Shown here: in pieces, positions 13,300 to 25,985 of the stretch
Layout: each line of letters opens with the position of its first letter
How positions within the stretch are numbered: position 1 is the first letter of the stretch
NCBI GenBank assembly: GCA_019321725.1
Contig: CM033106.1
Location: forward strand, 15,040,551 to 15,104,550
Direction: 5' to 3'
Source: Paulownia fortunei
Lineage: Eukaryota; Streptophyta; Magnoliopsida; Lamiales; Paulowniaceae
DNA length: 64,000 nt
Translations under genes and position numbers: made by a program
Notes under the pieces: generated by a model
Told to the model about the DNA's origin: nothing
What the model saw: the letters and a program-made list of their open reading frames with translations, nothing else
The model's database searches: none

Positions 13300-13472
13300 G
13301 AGGAAAATATCTTACTCTATGGACACTGCCGTAGTGACACTAAGGTATGTATGTGGATACTTGTTAGGGAATAAATACACTAAACAAACCCAATGGAAAT
13401 TCTTGATTGGAAACTTGTTTGTCAAAATAAAAATTTCCATGTTAGGATAGTACACTATTAGTTCTTTGACTT

Positions 13473-15100
13473 GAGGCACCATGATAGCCTCTTGCATATC
13501 ATGTTTCATTTTGATATATCTTCTGATTGCCAAACAATCACAAATGGGATATGTTGGATGTTCCATTAAGTGGACAATAAAGAATTCGTCACTTGTCTGG
13601 TAGAATAAGTGAGTCTCCTATGTTTTTATAGTTCACGACCTAGAAGTCCTTGCCCAAGGCAGGATGAATGATAGATGAGGGTTTTAAATGATTTGTCATG
13701 AGTTATTAAAACTTGAAATAGAACCATAGTTATTGAGCATTTAGGGTTTCAACTATTAATCAATACCCTAGACTCAATCGGAAGATTAGTTGATGAAAAG
13801 ACCTTACGTATATGATACTCATAATTGAAATGGGTTCACTCATTATTTCACATAATTTTAGGTAGTCGTGATACACTTGCTAGGTGTCTCCCATGACTTG
13901 AGGTTCTTAAAATTAAGTAGTTAATTTTAAGTGAATTAATTAATTGGATTATTATTATTCATAAGTTTTAAATATTGCAAGCCCAGAGCTAATTTAGTTG
14001 TGCACCGAAAGGGTCACACATAATTTGAGATAGAACATTCCTAACTTAAGAATTGATCCAAGGGGTTGGATCCAATTAATTAATGAAGATTAATTAATTA
14101 GGGCTTAAATTAATTGATTAGTTGAATTTATTATTTGATTAAATAATTAGATTACTTAATTGGACTTAACAAGATTAGAAAGCCCAATTGGAGTGAAATA
14201 ATTATATGATTTGATCAAATTAATTGTGTAGTCTATAAGTTAATTTAATTGTTAATTAATTTACTCAATAAAATAATTAGATTATTTAATTAGGCTTAAA
14301 TTGATTAGGTGGGCTAAAATAATTAATTGGATTAATTGTGAGATTTATTTAAGTCTAAGCCTAATTCAAAAAGGCCCATAAGGAGAGGCCCAGGAAGGTG
14401 GTTGAAAAAGGATGGAAACTCAAGAATTTGGAATTCTTAGAAAATCTTAAATATCTTTGGAATATATGAAAGTGATAAAGTTGGAAAAAGTTTGAATAAA
14501 CCAAAATATCTTCCAATCAATCAAAAGGAGACCAAAAATACCAAGAGTGGGACTCTTGGAATTTTTGAATCTCTTATATAAACACTACATGGCCAAAAAT
14601 TTAAGGCAAGTAATAGCCTTCAATTTTCAGCCATTTAGCAAGAGAAAGAGAAGAAAATTATTTTCTCCTTCATCCTTTTTCCCACAAAAAATTCCATCTT
14701 TAATTTTAAGTATTAATTCTTTTATCACAAGTTGACAATAAGAATTAATATTCTCTATACACACTCTATAAACTAGGTTATAAAAGAAATTAGAATTACT
14801 AGTGGAATTCTGATTTTGTGTTCTTGACCAAACTGTGGACCATTTTAAAGGGGGGATGCATAGATCCTAGTGAACCAAATTCAGAAAATGAGCTACCAAT
14901 CGATTACTTCAAATCCTACGACAATCAGAGTGCATAAAAAGGTATAAATCAAAACTATAATTATTTTACTACAATTGTTGGAAATTAGGAGATCTTTAGA
15001 AATAGCATTAGATTTGGAGTATTGCTATAATTGTTATGGTATGATGTTTTTAAATTTGTAATTTTTTGTTGTACATATCTCAGATCACGCAAACCCAATA
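13473..15100 (+). repeat. LTR array unit 1
   Basis: 1628-bp unit. It holds a TATA-like box 'cttatataaac' near 14573 followed by an imperfect hairpin (14591-14632), and ends at the LTR-end motif 'gatcacgcaaaccca'. A 62-codon open stretch here (14547-14735) recurs in unit 2 only because the units are homologous. Confidence 0.75.
14591..14632 (+). other. Hairpin downstream of LTR TATA box (unit 1)
   Basis: The arms start GGCCAAAAATTTAAGGC and end GCCTTCAATTTTCAGCC. They pair less well than in unit 2 but occupy the same place, just after the TATA-like box, so they would lie near the 5' end of an LTR transcript. Confidence 0.5.
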
Positions 15101-16789
15101 GAGGCACCATGGTAGCCTTGTGCATGTCGTGTTCTATTTTGTTGCATAATTTGATTGTCTGACAATCACAAAAGGGGCACGTCGGATATTGTATTGATAT
15201 GTATAGAGTTTAATGTGTGGACAACAAAGAATCCATCACTTGTCTGGAAGAACAAGTGAATCTTCTATGTTTTTATAGTTCACGACTCAAAAGTCCTTGG
15301 CCAAGGTGGGATTAATGTTAGATAGGGGTTTTCAAATGATTCATCTGAGTTATTAAAACTTTAAATGGAATTATAGTTATTGAGCAATTAGGGTTTTGAC
15401 CATTATTCCTTTTCCTAGACTCAATCAGGAGATTAGTTGGTGAAAGGATCTCATGTGTATGATACTCGTAACTGAAATAGGTTCACTTGCTATTTCACCT
15501 AAATATAGGTAGACATGATACACTTGTTAGGTGTTTCCCATGACTTGTAAGGTTTTTGAAATTGAGTTAATTTGTAGTGGATTAATTAATTGAATTAATT
15601 AATTAGAATAACTATTATTCATAAGTTGCAAAAATTGCAAGCCCACTACTAACTTAGTTGTGAACCTAAAGGGTCACACATAATTTGATTGAAACATTTC
15701 TAACTTAGGAATTGATGCAAAGTGTTGGATCCAATTAAATAATAAAGATTGATTAATTAGGGCTTAAATTAATTTAAAGAGTTGAATTAATTATTTATCC
15801 AAATAATTGGATTATTTAACTAGACCTAATAGGATTACAAAACACAACTGGAGTGAAACAAATATTTGATTAGATCAAATTAATTGTGTATTCCATAAAT
15901 TAATTTAATTGTTAAATTAATTTACTCAATTAAATAATTAGATTTTTTAATTGGGCCTAATTTGATTGGATGGGCTAGATAGAATTAATTAATTAAATTT
16001 AGACTAAAATAATTAATTAGATTAATTGTGGAATTTAATTTAGGTATAAGCCCAATTCAAAAAGACCCATTAAGTGAGGCCCATGAAGGTAGTTGAAAAA
16101 GAATAGAAACTTAAGAGTTTGGAATTCTTAGAAAATCTTAAATATATTAGGAAGATATGAAAGTGTTAAAGTTAGAAAAAGTTTGGATAAAATAAATTAT
16201 GTTACAACCAATCAAGAGGAGACCAAAAATTCCAAGCGCGGGACTCTTGGAATTTTTTAATCTCCTATATAAACACATGGCTGAAAATTTAAGGCAAGTA
16301 ATAGCCTTCAATTTTCAGCCTTCTAGAGAGAGAAAGAGAAGAAAATTGTTTTCTTGTTCATCATTTTTCCCACCAAAAATTTCATCTTTTATTTTAAGTA
16401 TTAATTCTTTTATCACAAGTTGACAATAAGAATTAATATTCTTTATACACACTCCATAAACTATATTATAAAAGAAATCAGAATTGCTAGTGGAATTCTG
16501 ATTTTGTATTCTTGCTCAAAGTGTGGACCACTTTAGAACGGTGACGCATAGATCCTTGTGAACCAAATTTAAAAAATGGGCTAGCATTTGATTGTTTCAA
16601 ACCCTATAACAATCGGAGTTCATAGAAAGGTATACATCGAAACTTTAATTATTTTACTATAACCATTGAAAATTGCGAGATCATTAGAAATCACATCAGA
16701 TTTGGAGTATTGCTATAATTGTTATGGTATGATGTTTTTAAATTTGTAATTTTCCACTATGCATACCTCGGGATCACGCGAACAAAATA
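15101..16789 (+). repeat. LTR array unit 2
   Basis: 1689-bp unit with the same landmarks as unit 1: TATA-like 'cctatataaac' at 16264-16273 and a near-perfect 17-bp-arm hairpin at 16279-16320. It ends in 'gatcacgcgaac'. Confidence 0.75.
16279..16320 (+). other. Hairpin downstream of LTR TATA box (unit 2)
   Basis: The arms GGCTGAAAATTTAAGGC and GCCTTCAATTTTCAGCC are complementary at 16 of 17 positions, with an 8-base loop, starting 6 bases after the TATA-like box. A counterpart exists at 34339-34382. Confidence 0.6.
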
Positions 16790-18424
16790 GAGACACCATG
16801 TTAGCCTTGTGCATGTCGTGTTCCATTTTGTTGCATCTTCTCACAAAAGGGGTACGTTGGATATTGTATTGATATGTATAGAGCTTAATGAGTGGATAAT
16901 AAAGAATTCATCACTTGACTGGAAGAACAAGTGAATCTTCTATGTTTTTATAGTTCATGAATCAAAAGTCCTTGGCCAAGGTTGGATGAATGTTAGATAG
17001 GGGTTTTCAAGTGATTCGTCATAAGTCATTGAAACTTGAAATGGAATCATAGTTATTGAGCAACTAGGGTTTTGACTATTAATCCTTTCCCTAGACTTAA
17101 TCAGGAGATTTGTTGATGAAAAGATCTTACATGTATGATACTCGTAACTGAAATAGGTTCACTCGCTATTTCACCTAAGTGTAGGTAGATATAATACACT
17201 TGCTAGGTGTTTCCCATGGCTTGTAAGGTTTTTGAAATTAAGGAGTTAATTTTGAGCGGATTAATTAATTGAAATAATTGTTATTCATAAGTTGCAAATA
17301 TTACAAACCCACTACTAGCTTAGTTGTGAACCTAAAGGGTCACACACAATTTGATTAGAATATTTCTAACTTAGGAATTGATCCAAGGTGTTGGATCCAA
17401 TTAAAAAATAGAGATTAATTAATTGGGTCTTAAATTAATTTAATAAGTTGAATTAATTATTTATCTAAATAATTAGATTATTAACTAGACCTAATAAGAT
17501 TAGGAAGCACAATTGGAGTGAAACAAATATTTAATTAGATCAAATTAATTGTGTAGTCCATAAATTAATTCCATTGTTAAATTAATTTACTCAAGTAAAT
17601 AATTAAATTATTTAATTAGACATAATTTGATTATGTGGGCTAGATAGAATATATTGATTAAATTTAGGCTAAAATAATTAATTGGATTAATTGTGGAATT
17701 TATTTTATGTCTAAGCACAATTCAAAAGGCCCATTAGGTGAGGCCCATGAAGGTAGTTGAAAAAGGATAGAAACTCAAAAGTTTGGAATTCTTAGAAATT
17801 TTAAATATATTAGGAAGATATGAAAGTGGTAAAGTTGGAAGAAGTTTGGATAAACCAAAATATCTTCCAACCAATCAAGAAGAGACCAAAAATACAAAGC
17901 GTGGGACTCTTGGAATTTTTGAATCTCCTATATAAATTTAAGGTAAGTAATAGCCTTCAATTTTCAGCCTTTTAGAGAGAGAAAGAGAAGAAAATTATTT
18001 TCTCGTTCCAAAAATTCCATCTTTTATTTTAAGTATTAATTCTTTTATCAGAAGTTGACAATAAGAATTAATATTTTCTATACACACTCCATAAACTAGG
18101 TTATAAAAGAAATTAGAATTGCTAGTGGAATTCTGATTTTATGTTTTTGCTTAAAGTGTGGACCACTTTAGAGTAGAGACGCGTGGATCCCTGTGAACTA
18201 AATTTAGAAAATGGGCTAGCATTGGATTTTTTCAAATCCTATAATAATCGGAGGGCATAGAAATGAATACATCGAAACTTTAATTATTTTACTACAATCA
18301 TTGAAAATTGCGAGATCGTTAGAAATCATATCGAATTTGGGGTATTGCTGCAATTATTATGGTATGATGTTTTCAAATTTTTAATTTTCTACTGTGCATA
18401 TCCCGGGATCACATGAACCAAACA
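16790..18424 (+). repeat. LTR array unit 3
   Basis: 1635-bp unit. The left hairpin arm and the ATGGC segment are deleted ('tatataaatttaagg' near 17930), while the right arm is kept. It ends in 'cccgggatcacatgaacc'. Confidence 0.75.
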
Positions 18425-19085
18425 GAGGCACCATAGTAGCCTTGTGCATGTCGTATTCTATTTTGTTGCATCTTCTGATTACCTGACAATCACAAAAAGG
18501 GTACGTTGGATATTGTATTGAAATGTATAGAGCTTAATGAGTGGATAATAAAGAATCTGTCACTTGTCTGGAAGAACAAATAAATCTTCTATGTTTTTAT
18601 AGTTCATGAATCGAAAGTCCTTGGGGAAGGTAGGAAGAATGTTAGATGGGGGATTTCAAATGATTCATCATAAGCCATTGAAACTTAAAATGGAATCATT
18701 GTTATTGAGCAATTAAGGTTTTGATTATTAATCCATGTCCCATACTCCATCGGGAGATTAGTTGACAGAAGGACTTAACGTGCATGATGCTCGTAATTGA
18801 AATAGGTATACTCACTATTTCACCAAAGTGTAGGTAGACATGTACATTTGCTAGGTGTTTCTCATACCTTGTAAGATTTTTCAAATTTATGAGTTAATTT
18901 CAAGTGGATTAATTAATTGAATTAATTAGTCAGAATAATTATTATCATAAGTTGCAAATGTTACATGCCCACTACTAGCTTAGTTGTGAACCTAAAGGGT
19001 CACATACAATTTGAAATGAAACATTTCTAACTTAGGAATTGATCCACTTAGATCCAATTAATTAATAGAGATTAAGCTTAAATTA
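18425..19085 (+). repeat. LTR array unit 4, partial
   Basis: This covers about the first 660 bp of the unit and stops in the attaat-rich block. It is followed by copia leader sequence without an intervening LTR end or primer-binding site. Confidence 0.7.
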
Positions 19086-19432
19086 ATTTAAGCTCTTGAT
19101 CGGTCTTTCTTGACACTAAGTACCATATGGGCTCATAAAATTGGGATATATGATAAGAAATGAGGTAAAATATCTTGAAGGTTGCATGGAGATGCATTCG
19201 TTAAAAGCTAACTACCCTTCAATATGTTTTATGGGCTCGTAAAATTGAGGCATACGGCATATTGATTGGGCCTTAAACCCACTAGGAAATAAGATTTCCA
19301 AATTGCCATTAGGGGTGATGGTTCGAATAAACTAGTGGGAGACATTTACTACTAAAGACCTTGTTATAAATGAATATATTTTGAAATGATGCTAATTTTT
19401 TGCCTCGTTTAAACTTTGTAGATTGTCTATAA
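19086..19432 (+). mobile_element. Leader of the plus-strand copia element
   Basis: Non-coding. It contains 'accatatgggctcataaaattggg' and 'actagtgggagacatt', which are also found, in reverse complement, in the leaders at 26040-26270 and 59520-59760. It is shortened relative to those, and no PBS was found at its upstream edge. Confidence 0.6.
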
Positions 19433-19942
19433 ATAGCTAAAAATTCACTTGTATCAATTCTGGACACTAATAAATTAACTGGTTCCAATTTTGTCGATTA
19501 GCTAAGGAACCTCAAGATTGTTTTACAATTTGAGAAGAGATCCTACATCCTCGATGTTCCTCCACTAGCAGGTCTGTCGGTAGATGGAATTGAGGAGGCA
19601 TACGTAGAATATCGATAACAAGTCGATCATGATTTGCAAGCGCGATACCATATGATGACATCGTTGTCAAATGAGTTGCAGAGGCAATATGAGGTACATG
19701 TGCATGCGCATGATATATATGTTCAACTACGATAGTTGAATGGTGAACATACTAGGTAGGCGATATATCAGATCTTAAAAGAGCTTTTCAGGACCCGTAT
19801 AATGGAGGGCTCTTCAGTCTATAATCATAGATTGAAGATGATAGACTTGATAGAAAGGCTCGAGTCACTTGGAGTCGTTATAAATAACGAGCTCTATTTG
19901 GATCTCATTATGTAGTGTTTGCCTCCATCGTTTGATACCTTC
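19433..19942 (+). pseudogene. copia gag, 5' part (split by nested insertions)
   Basis: Reads as a copia Gag N-terminus: the start codon position is ATA (19433-19435, presumably once ATG), then AKNSLVSILDTNKLTGSNFVD, an in-frame stop, and LRNLKIVLQFEKRSYILD. It continues to LPPSFDTF at 19942 with further stops. The frame is broken by a solo LTR at 19943 and resumes at 31769 as VVNFNLLKM, so the protein was continuous before the insertion. The upstream LTR array and leader are on the same strand. Non-functional. Confidence 0.85.
19938..19942. repeat. Target-site duplication (left), ccttc
   Basis: Five bases before the LTR start TGTGATAC. The right copy is cattc at 31764-31768, one mismatch. 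Joining the gag reading across the site restores a continuous frame. Confidence 0.75.
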
Positions 19943-20873
19943 TGTGATACCCGAGCCTCTTACTACTCACATGGTCAAATATGATTCATGCATTACATGT
20001 TAATTATGTGCTATTTGCATGGGTATAACATCATATAATTCATTTTATTTTATACGGCATTGTTAACCATTAAACTTAATTTTGAAGCTCTCACACGGTA
20101 TTGATTATCGAATCCCCTAACCTAAGTAGTTGATTCTATATTGAGATAAAAAATTTAGGTATCAATATAGTGAATACTGCTTGGTTACATGTGGTAACCA
20201 TAGGAGTTCGAAATGTATCATCGAAAAGTTTATAGAAAATGAGTCGGTTCGATCATGAATTTTAATATTATATGTATATTTAAATCATACACTTGGGATA
20301 ACTAGACATCAAATATTATAATTTAAATGTTATATAACTAGGTTCATAGGTTTGTAACATTATCGGTGCACAAACTTATCAATCGGGTGAAGAACCTAAT
20401 GAACAGATATAGGAATTAGCTACGGGAATGACTGGTGATGTAGATAGGTTGCAACAAAATAAGAATATGTGAGACACACAAGATTAGGGCTACAAGATCA
20501 GGGAGAAAATCAGATTATACCATTACATGCCACCTCAAACTTATGCCACCTCATGCTTAGACTTATCAAACTAGCACCTCAATCTATTCTTCACTCTTAA
20601 GCTAACAACCATGACTTGAACCTTCTTATGAACCATTTCAGCTTCTAAATACATGGAAAAAGATCTCTAAATAGGTCCTAAGTGATTCCAATCGAAAAAG
20701 GAGGCAAAACAAGCAAAGGGAAGGAGAAATAACCAAGTTTAAGTAGAAAACTATGCAAGGTGAGCTTAACCTATGGGTTTGGCATGACTTTCAGATTTAT
20801 TTTAGAGTTTATTGGCTTATTAAGCTTCGAATATTGTTTATAAATGTATTAGGATATTATTAGATAGGTTTTA

Positions 20874-22992
20874 TGTTGGGTTCGCGTGATCCTGAGAAAT
20901 ATATACGCAGCGGAATTTAAAATTTTTCAAAAATATAAATATATATTACATCACATGTAATTAAAACAAAACCCGAAATCCTTTCACGATTATTGAGTTG
21001 TGCATTTTTATGATAGTTAAAGTAAGAAAGTTTCAAAAACTCTTACCTTGATTTGCACTCCGGTTGATGTAGGGATTGAAACGATTCAAATCGTTATCCC
21101 TGCATGAAAGTATCTGCATATTCTTTAATTCAAAACCCCTTTGATTGAAATATGATTCGCTTCTAGGATCCCAAATGTTATCCCTCTAATGGTATCCACA
21201 CCTTGGGTGCCCACCCGCAATCGAATCCTATGCTAGTAGTTTTTGATTCAATAATTCTATCCTAGAATGATTTTGTTTGGAACAAGAACACACTAACAAT
21301 TAGTGTTTTAGGTGTTTAATTTAATTCTTAATTCAATAATTAAATCAAGAATTAAACTAGATAAAAGGTTGGTGAACTTTTGGAGATTGAAAGGTAAGAA
21401 GGGACGAATTTTTGGAGATGAAAGAAAACTATTTTTTTTCACAAAAATCCGCAATTAAAATCCCCATAAAAATATCCAAGAAGATTGTCAATCAAAACTA
21501 TCACAAGTTCTTTCTATATAGGACTCTTCTTTCTTTCTTATCTCCAACTCTTTTGGTAAGTTTCCTTATCCCATAAGAACTTTTCTTTTTCCTTATTACA
21601 TCTTAGAAATTGAATTCTCAATTCAACTTCCTCTTGGAATTGGATTTCCAATCCAATTTCCTAATGGGCCTAAGCCTAAGTAATTAATTAGGCTCCACTT
21701 TAATTGATCCAATTAATTAAATTAATTTATTTAATTAATTAGGTTCATCTTAATTAGTTGATCCAATCAATTAATTAAATGTTCCAATTGGGCTCCCTAA
21801 TCCAATTACATCCAATCAATTAATCTAATTAATTAATTGAATTAATTTCACACTTGAATTAATTTAATCCCCATTAATTAATCACATTAATTAATTTAAT
21901 CCAACACTTGAATTAATTTCTAGGCTAGAAATAGACTACTTCAAGTTTTATGTGTTACCCCTTAGGTTCACTTTAAACTAGCCGTGGGATCACAACTCTT
22001 GTGACTTAGTTGAATAATTAATTATTCTGATTAATTAATCCAATTAAATAATTCTCTTGCAATTAACTCATTAATTCCAAGAACCCACAAGATATGGGAA
22101 GCACCTAGCAATGTATCTTGACTCCTAGTCTAAGGTGAATGTGCGAACCTATTTCAATTACAAATATCATACAAGTACGGTCCTTCTGTTATCTAATCTC
22201 CCAATTGAGCCTAGGGCATGTATGTTGAGTCGAAACCCTGTTAACTCAATAATTATGTTTCTATTTCTAGTAGCTTGACTCGATGATGAATAATTAGAAA
22301 ACCCCATGTCTAATTTTCATCCAACCTTGGCCAAGGATTTTAGAGTCAAGTACAGTGGAACACATGGGAGATTCACCTATTCATCTAGATAGGTGACGGA
22401 TTCTTTGTTAGCCACTCATTAATCTTCATACATGAAGATGTTACACCCAATATAAACCCTTGTGATTGTCATGTAATCGGGACATACATCAAAGTACAAT
22501 ATGTTATGCACAAGGTTACCATGATACCTCAAGTCCAACAACTAATTCTTCCACTATCGTAATGAAAAAATTCTCATTCGATAATAGAATATTTCCAATT
22601 AGAAATTTTCAGGTGGGGTTGTTCAGTGTACTTATTCCCAGCAAGCACCATCATATATGCACTAGTGTCTCCACACCAATACCTATGGAATGAGGTATCC
22701 TCCTTTTAAGCCTATATCGTATGCGCAAGTCTCAACGGGATTAATGATGTCCCATCTTATTGATCCTTAACTTAGAACGTTTTAAGATCACAACCTTAGA
22801 AGCATATTCCACGATCACCATCATATGCGCAACCATGTCGCATAGTTATGTGTGATCTAAGGACTTTATCTAATTCTTATGATGAATTTAAGATAAAAAT
22901 TACCATTTAAATGACATTAATATAAATAAGAATAATTTGCAAGAGTATAAAAATAGCCAGAACAATTAGGCACGTCGGGCACTACTCTAATA
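20874..22992 (-). repeat. 3' LTR of the copia element
   Basis: 2119 bp, starting TGTTGGGTTCGCG and ending CACTACTCTAATA on the plus strand. It is homologous over its full length to 27786-29862. A TATA-like 'ctatatagg' lies near 21515 (minus sense), followed downstream by attaat-rich sequence. Confidence 0.88.
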
Positions 22993-23010
22993 ATCTCCCA
23001 CTTGCCCTAG
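22993..23010 (-). other. Polypurine tract
   Basis: On the minus strand it reads AGGGCAAGTGGGAGA-like, directly abutting the 3' LTR. This is the usual place and composition of the copia plus-strand primer. Confidence 0.8.
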
Positions 23011-23830
23011 AGATAATTGCCCTCGTATTAAAGCCCATATTCTAAAGATGTCTTCAAATACTTATCTAAAGGGTTAAAACAGTGGGTCTGCTATATTTTT
23101 TGCCGAGGCAAATCTTTCCATGTTGATGTTGCCTCTACCATGATTTTCATAACTACGATATCGCTAATCTATTTATGCTTGGATCCTTTGATGAGACCTT
23201 GGCTTCTTTGCTTGTGCAATAGCCCCCATTGTTATCGCAGTACTCCAGTACTCAATCAACAATGGTTGAAACTACATCTAACATTTAGATTAAGTTCCTT
23301 ATCCAAATAATGCATTTTTGCAGCATCATATGCCCAGATGTATTTAATCACGGTGGTGGAATCCACGATTGTTACAAGCTTGGAACTCTTTCCAACTAAC
23401 CATCCTACCATTTAGGATGAACACGAATTTAGACATAAACTTCAAGCCATCTACTTTAGACTAAAAACTAGATGAAGCATCTAAGTTCCAGTTCTCCATA
23501 ACTGAACTCCAAAAAGAAATCCTTAGTGTTTCATAAGTACTAAAGATCGTCTTTACGCTTCTAATATTTTTTGCATCAAATTGATTGATATTTTGCTCGT
23601 AATACTCAGAGCATTTTTTATATCAAATCATGTACATAGATTTGCATATTTTATACTTTCTTTTCAGGATGCATAAAACATGTGAGTCATTATTTCTCTT
23701 TCATTCAAAAGTCTTTGGGATGAGGACTTCGAAAGAAAAATCCCATGACTCATAAACAAGAATCTCTCCTAGGATTCTTTCATGCTAAACCCTTTTAACA
23801 TCTAATCAATGTACTTGGATTTAGGATAGT
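23011..23830 (-). pseudogene. copia RNase H remnant
   Basis: Worn C-terminal pol of the minus element. Read on the minus strand, pieces such as AIAQAKKPRSHQ and ASAKNIADPL correspond to the copia RNase H end (AxAxEPRSHQ, NxADPLTK). Frames are broken many times. It lies between RT and the PPT as expected. Confidence 0.65.
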
Positions 23831-24540
23831 CCAAGCATCCTTTCAGATCTATCTTCATAAATCTCAATCCCCAATCCCTAGGATGCTTATCCCAAATCCC
23901 TCTTGGAGAACTTTGTAGATGACAAGTCTCAGTTGACTGCAACATTTCTACATCATCTCTATGAGTAAAATGTCATCAATGTAAAACACAACAATCATCA
24001 CCATACTCCCACTAACCCTCTTGTATACATATAGCTCATTCACATTCCTAAGGAAATCAAATAATTTGATTATTTTAGAGAATCGAATGTTCCACATTCG
24101 AAAAATTTATTTTGAGTTCTTAACAGATCTTTAAAGCTCGCAAACTTGTTGCTTGCGTTTGTTTGATATAAAGACCTCAGACCGCTTAACTTATATCCCT
24201 TTCTCAATTCACCTATTGAGAAAGACGGTCTTCATATCCCTTTGCCATATCTAGTAGTCATAATACGTAGATATAATTAGCATACTCTGAATGGACTTTA
24301 GCATCACATCTGGTAAAAGGTATCTTCAATAGTCAATACCTTGACTATGAGCATAACACTTTGCTACCAATCATGCCTTTATAGTTACCACCTCCCTATG
24401 TTCTTCAATTTATATTTGCAGACCCATTTGTAGCTAATGGGAACTATTCCTACTAATGGGTCCACTAAGGTCAAACCTTGTTAGAGTACATAGAGTCCAT
24501 TTTGGATTGCATGGCATTTTGCCAATTTCCGAATTGATGT
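23831..24540 (-). pseudogene. copia reverse transcriptase remnant
   Basis: The minus strand reads VVFYIDDILLI at about 23970-24000, the RT catalytic motif with both aspartates kept. It is followed by YPKSKYID and MSHGIFLSK segments typical of copia RT. Upstream pieces near 24150-24260 match the VKTxFLNG and YMxQP regions. Stops and frameshifts are frequent. Confidence 0.75.
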
Positions 24541-25560
24541 CATACATCATTACTCCTTAGTTAAATCAATATTTAAAAAGGTGATCTTCCTTGCTCCTCT
24601 CTAATACGAGATTCTTATCGTATAAGTAGCCCTAGATCCTTTCAGATCTCATTAGAGGTTGTGTACTAGATGTTTAGTAATTTGTTCATACACCATTGCC
24701 ACTTGTGAGATAAACTGTGGTTCTTGAACTATTTCAAGTTCTATGATCTGGCAATTTCTATCTAATAGAAATTCCTTCTTCTCAAGAAGGTGGTGTCCCT
24801 GGAAAACAAGCTATTTTGTTCTTAGGAACCATAGAAATGGTATTCTTTAGATTCATTTAGATACCCTACAAATTTGTATAAGCTGGATTCATATCCATCA
24901 TATCTCCCACTAACTACTTTAAAGAAACAGGCCCATTTATACCCTTAGGTATATATACGAGGGGTTTTTACCACATCATATCACATATGATGTTTTTGAG
25001 CACCGATTTAGATGATATCCTTACTTGATAAGAATATCATTAATTCAGGGAGAATTCCCAGAATGAAAGAAAAATAAGTAAACTCAACTTGGATTCACTT
25101 AAAGTGAGAATCTAATTCTCTATTAGATAATCAAGAACTTACCACCTTAGTATTCTCTTCCTCGATCACATCGATAGATTTAATACTTTGGCCGATTTAA
25201 TTCTCTACTTTATATCTAAATTCTTTGAACCCTTCAAAGGATCTTAGAATAATGAAGTAAGAATAGTTCGCTTGTACACTAACACTTAATGGACTGCTTA
25301 CATCTATTTGGATCACATTTAAAGGCATGGTTTGCTCTATTTGTCTAACAAATGGTGATTTGGTCATATTTTTCTAAAGATAAGATTTACAAGTTGGCAC
25401 CTTATGCAAGTCCAAAAGGTGAAGCAAATGTACCATCTTTTGAACTCTTTCTTTAGAGATATGACCTAATCTAGCTAACCACAAGTATGCAGTATTTTGA
25501 TTATCTAATTCTTAAATTACTTTGTTAATTATGTAGCATGGAATGTTGGGATTGTATAGT
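24541..25560 (-). pseudogene. copia integrase remnant
   Basis: Homologous by eye to 3600-4190 and 6800-7430. It includes the counterpart of the WGCPxHVK and VGYPKE region near 24840-24960, and the GAG-pre-integrase HARLxHISK region near 25440-25480. Heavily frameshifted. Confidence 0.65.
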
Positions 25561-25985
25561 TTATTTGTCAATGTAGCAAAGACAATTAACTAATACTATT
25601 GTAATTCCATCTAGAGTTAAGTGGATCATTCCTATAACCAAAAAAGCAATACTTACTTTATTCTCAAGCTTAAAGATCGTCCTTTATCTTAGTCTCCATT
25701 TTTCTTATCATCCACTGCAACCCCTTACAAAGATGGGATCATATCCGATATCCAATATTCAAGAAAAAATTTATCAACCTTAATGGTTAATATATACACT
25801 GTATAAACTTGAATTAGAACCTCTTCTAATTCAACTAAGCAAGTTAATACTTGTGTTTCCTCTTTCTATGTTCTAAATATCCACAATGGTGACAAACATC
25901 TATATTGAGCTGGTAAGTTTGTCTGTTTATCTAGATTATCATATATGGAATTACTAGCAATAACCATTATCCTATGCAGGTAGAA
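25561..25985 (-). pseudogene. copia protease and zinc-knuckle remnant; gag nearly absent
   Basis: Near 25880 the minus strand reads CHHCGYLEHRKRK, a Gag zinc knuckle that has lost its last cysteine. Upstream of it only about 100 bp separate the knuckle from leader sequence, where a copia Gag would need several hundred more. The element therefore lacks almost all of gag. Confidence 0.65.

Larger units (their letters stand above)
13300..19085 (+). repeat. Tandem array of truncated copia LTRs
   Basis: Plus-sense LTR sequence repeated head to tail. Repeat starts (gaggcaccat or variant) lie at 13473, 15101, 16790 and 18425, giving units of 1628, 1689 and 1635 bp and a last partial unit. Each internal joint connects the LTR 3' end (gatcacgcgaaccca-type) to an internal LTR position, not to another LTR terminus. 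The same breakpoint recurs three times. The first unit keeps about 170 bp of additional upstream LTR (13300-13472). Units differ by many substitutions and small indels, so the array is old. It leads into a copia leader and gag on the same strand. Confidence 0.8.

Noticed and set aside
14547..16423. Similar 62- and 74-codon open stretches in two LTR units
   Set aside because: They coincide because the units are homologous. The frame overlaps the TATA box and hairpin and is broken in unit 3. No domain is recognisable.
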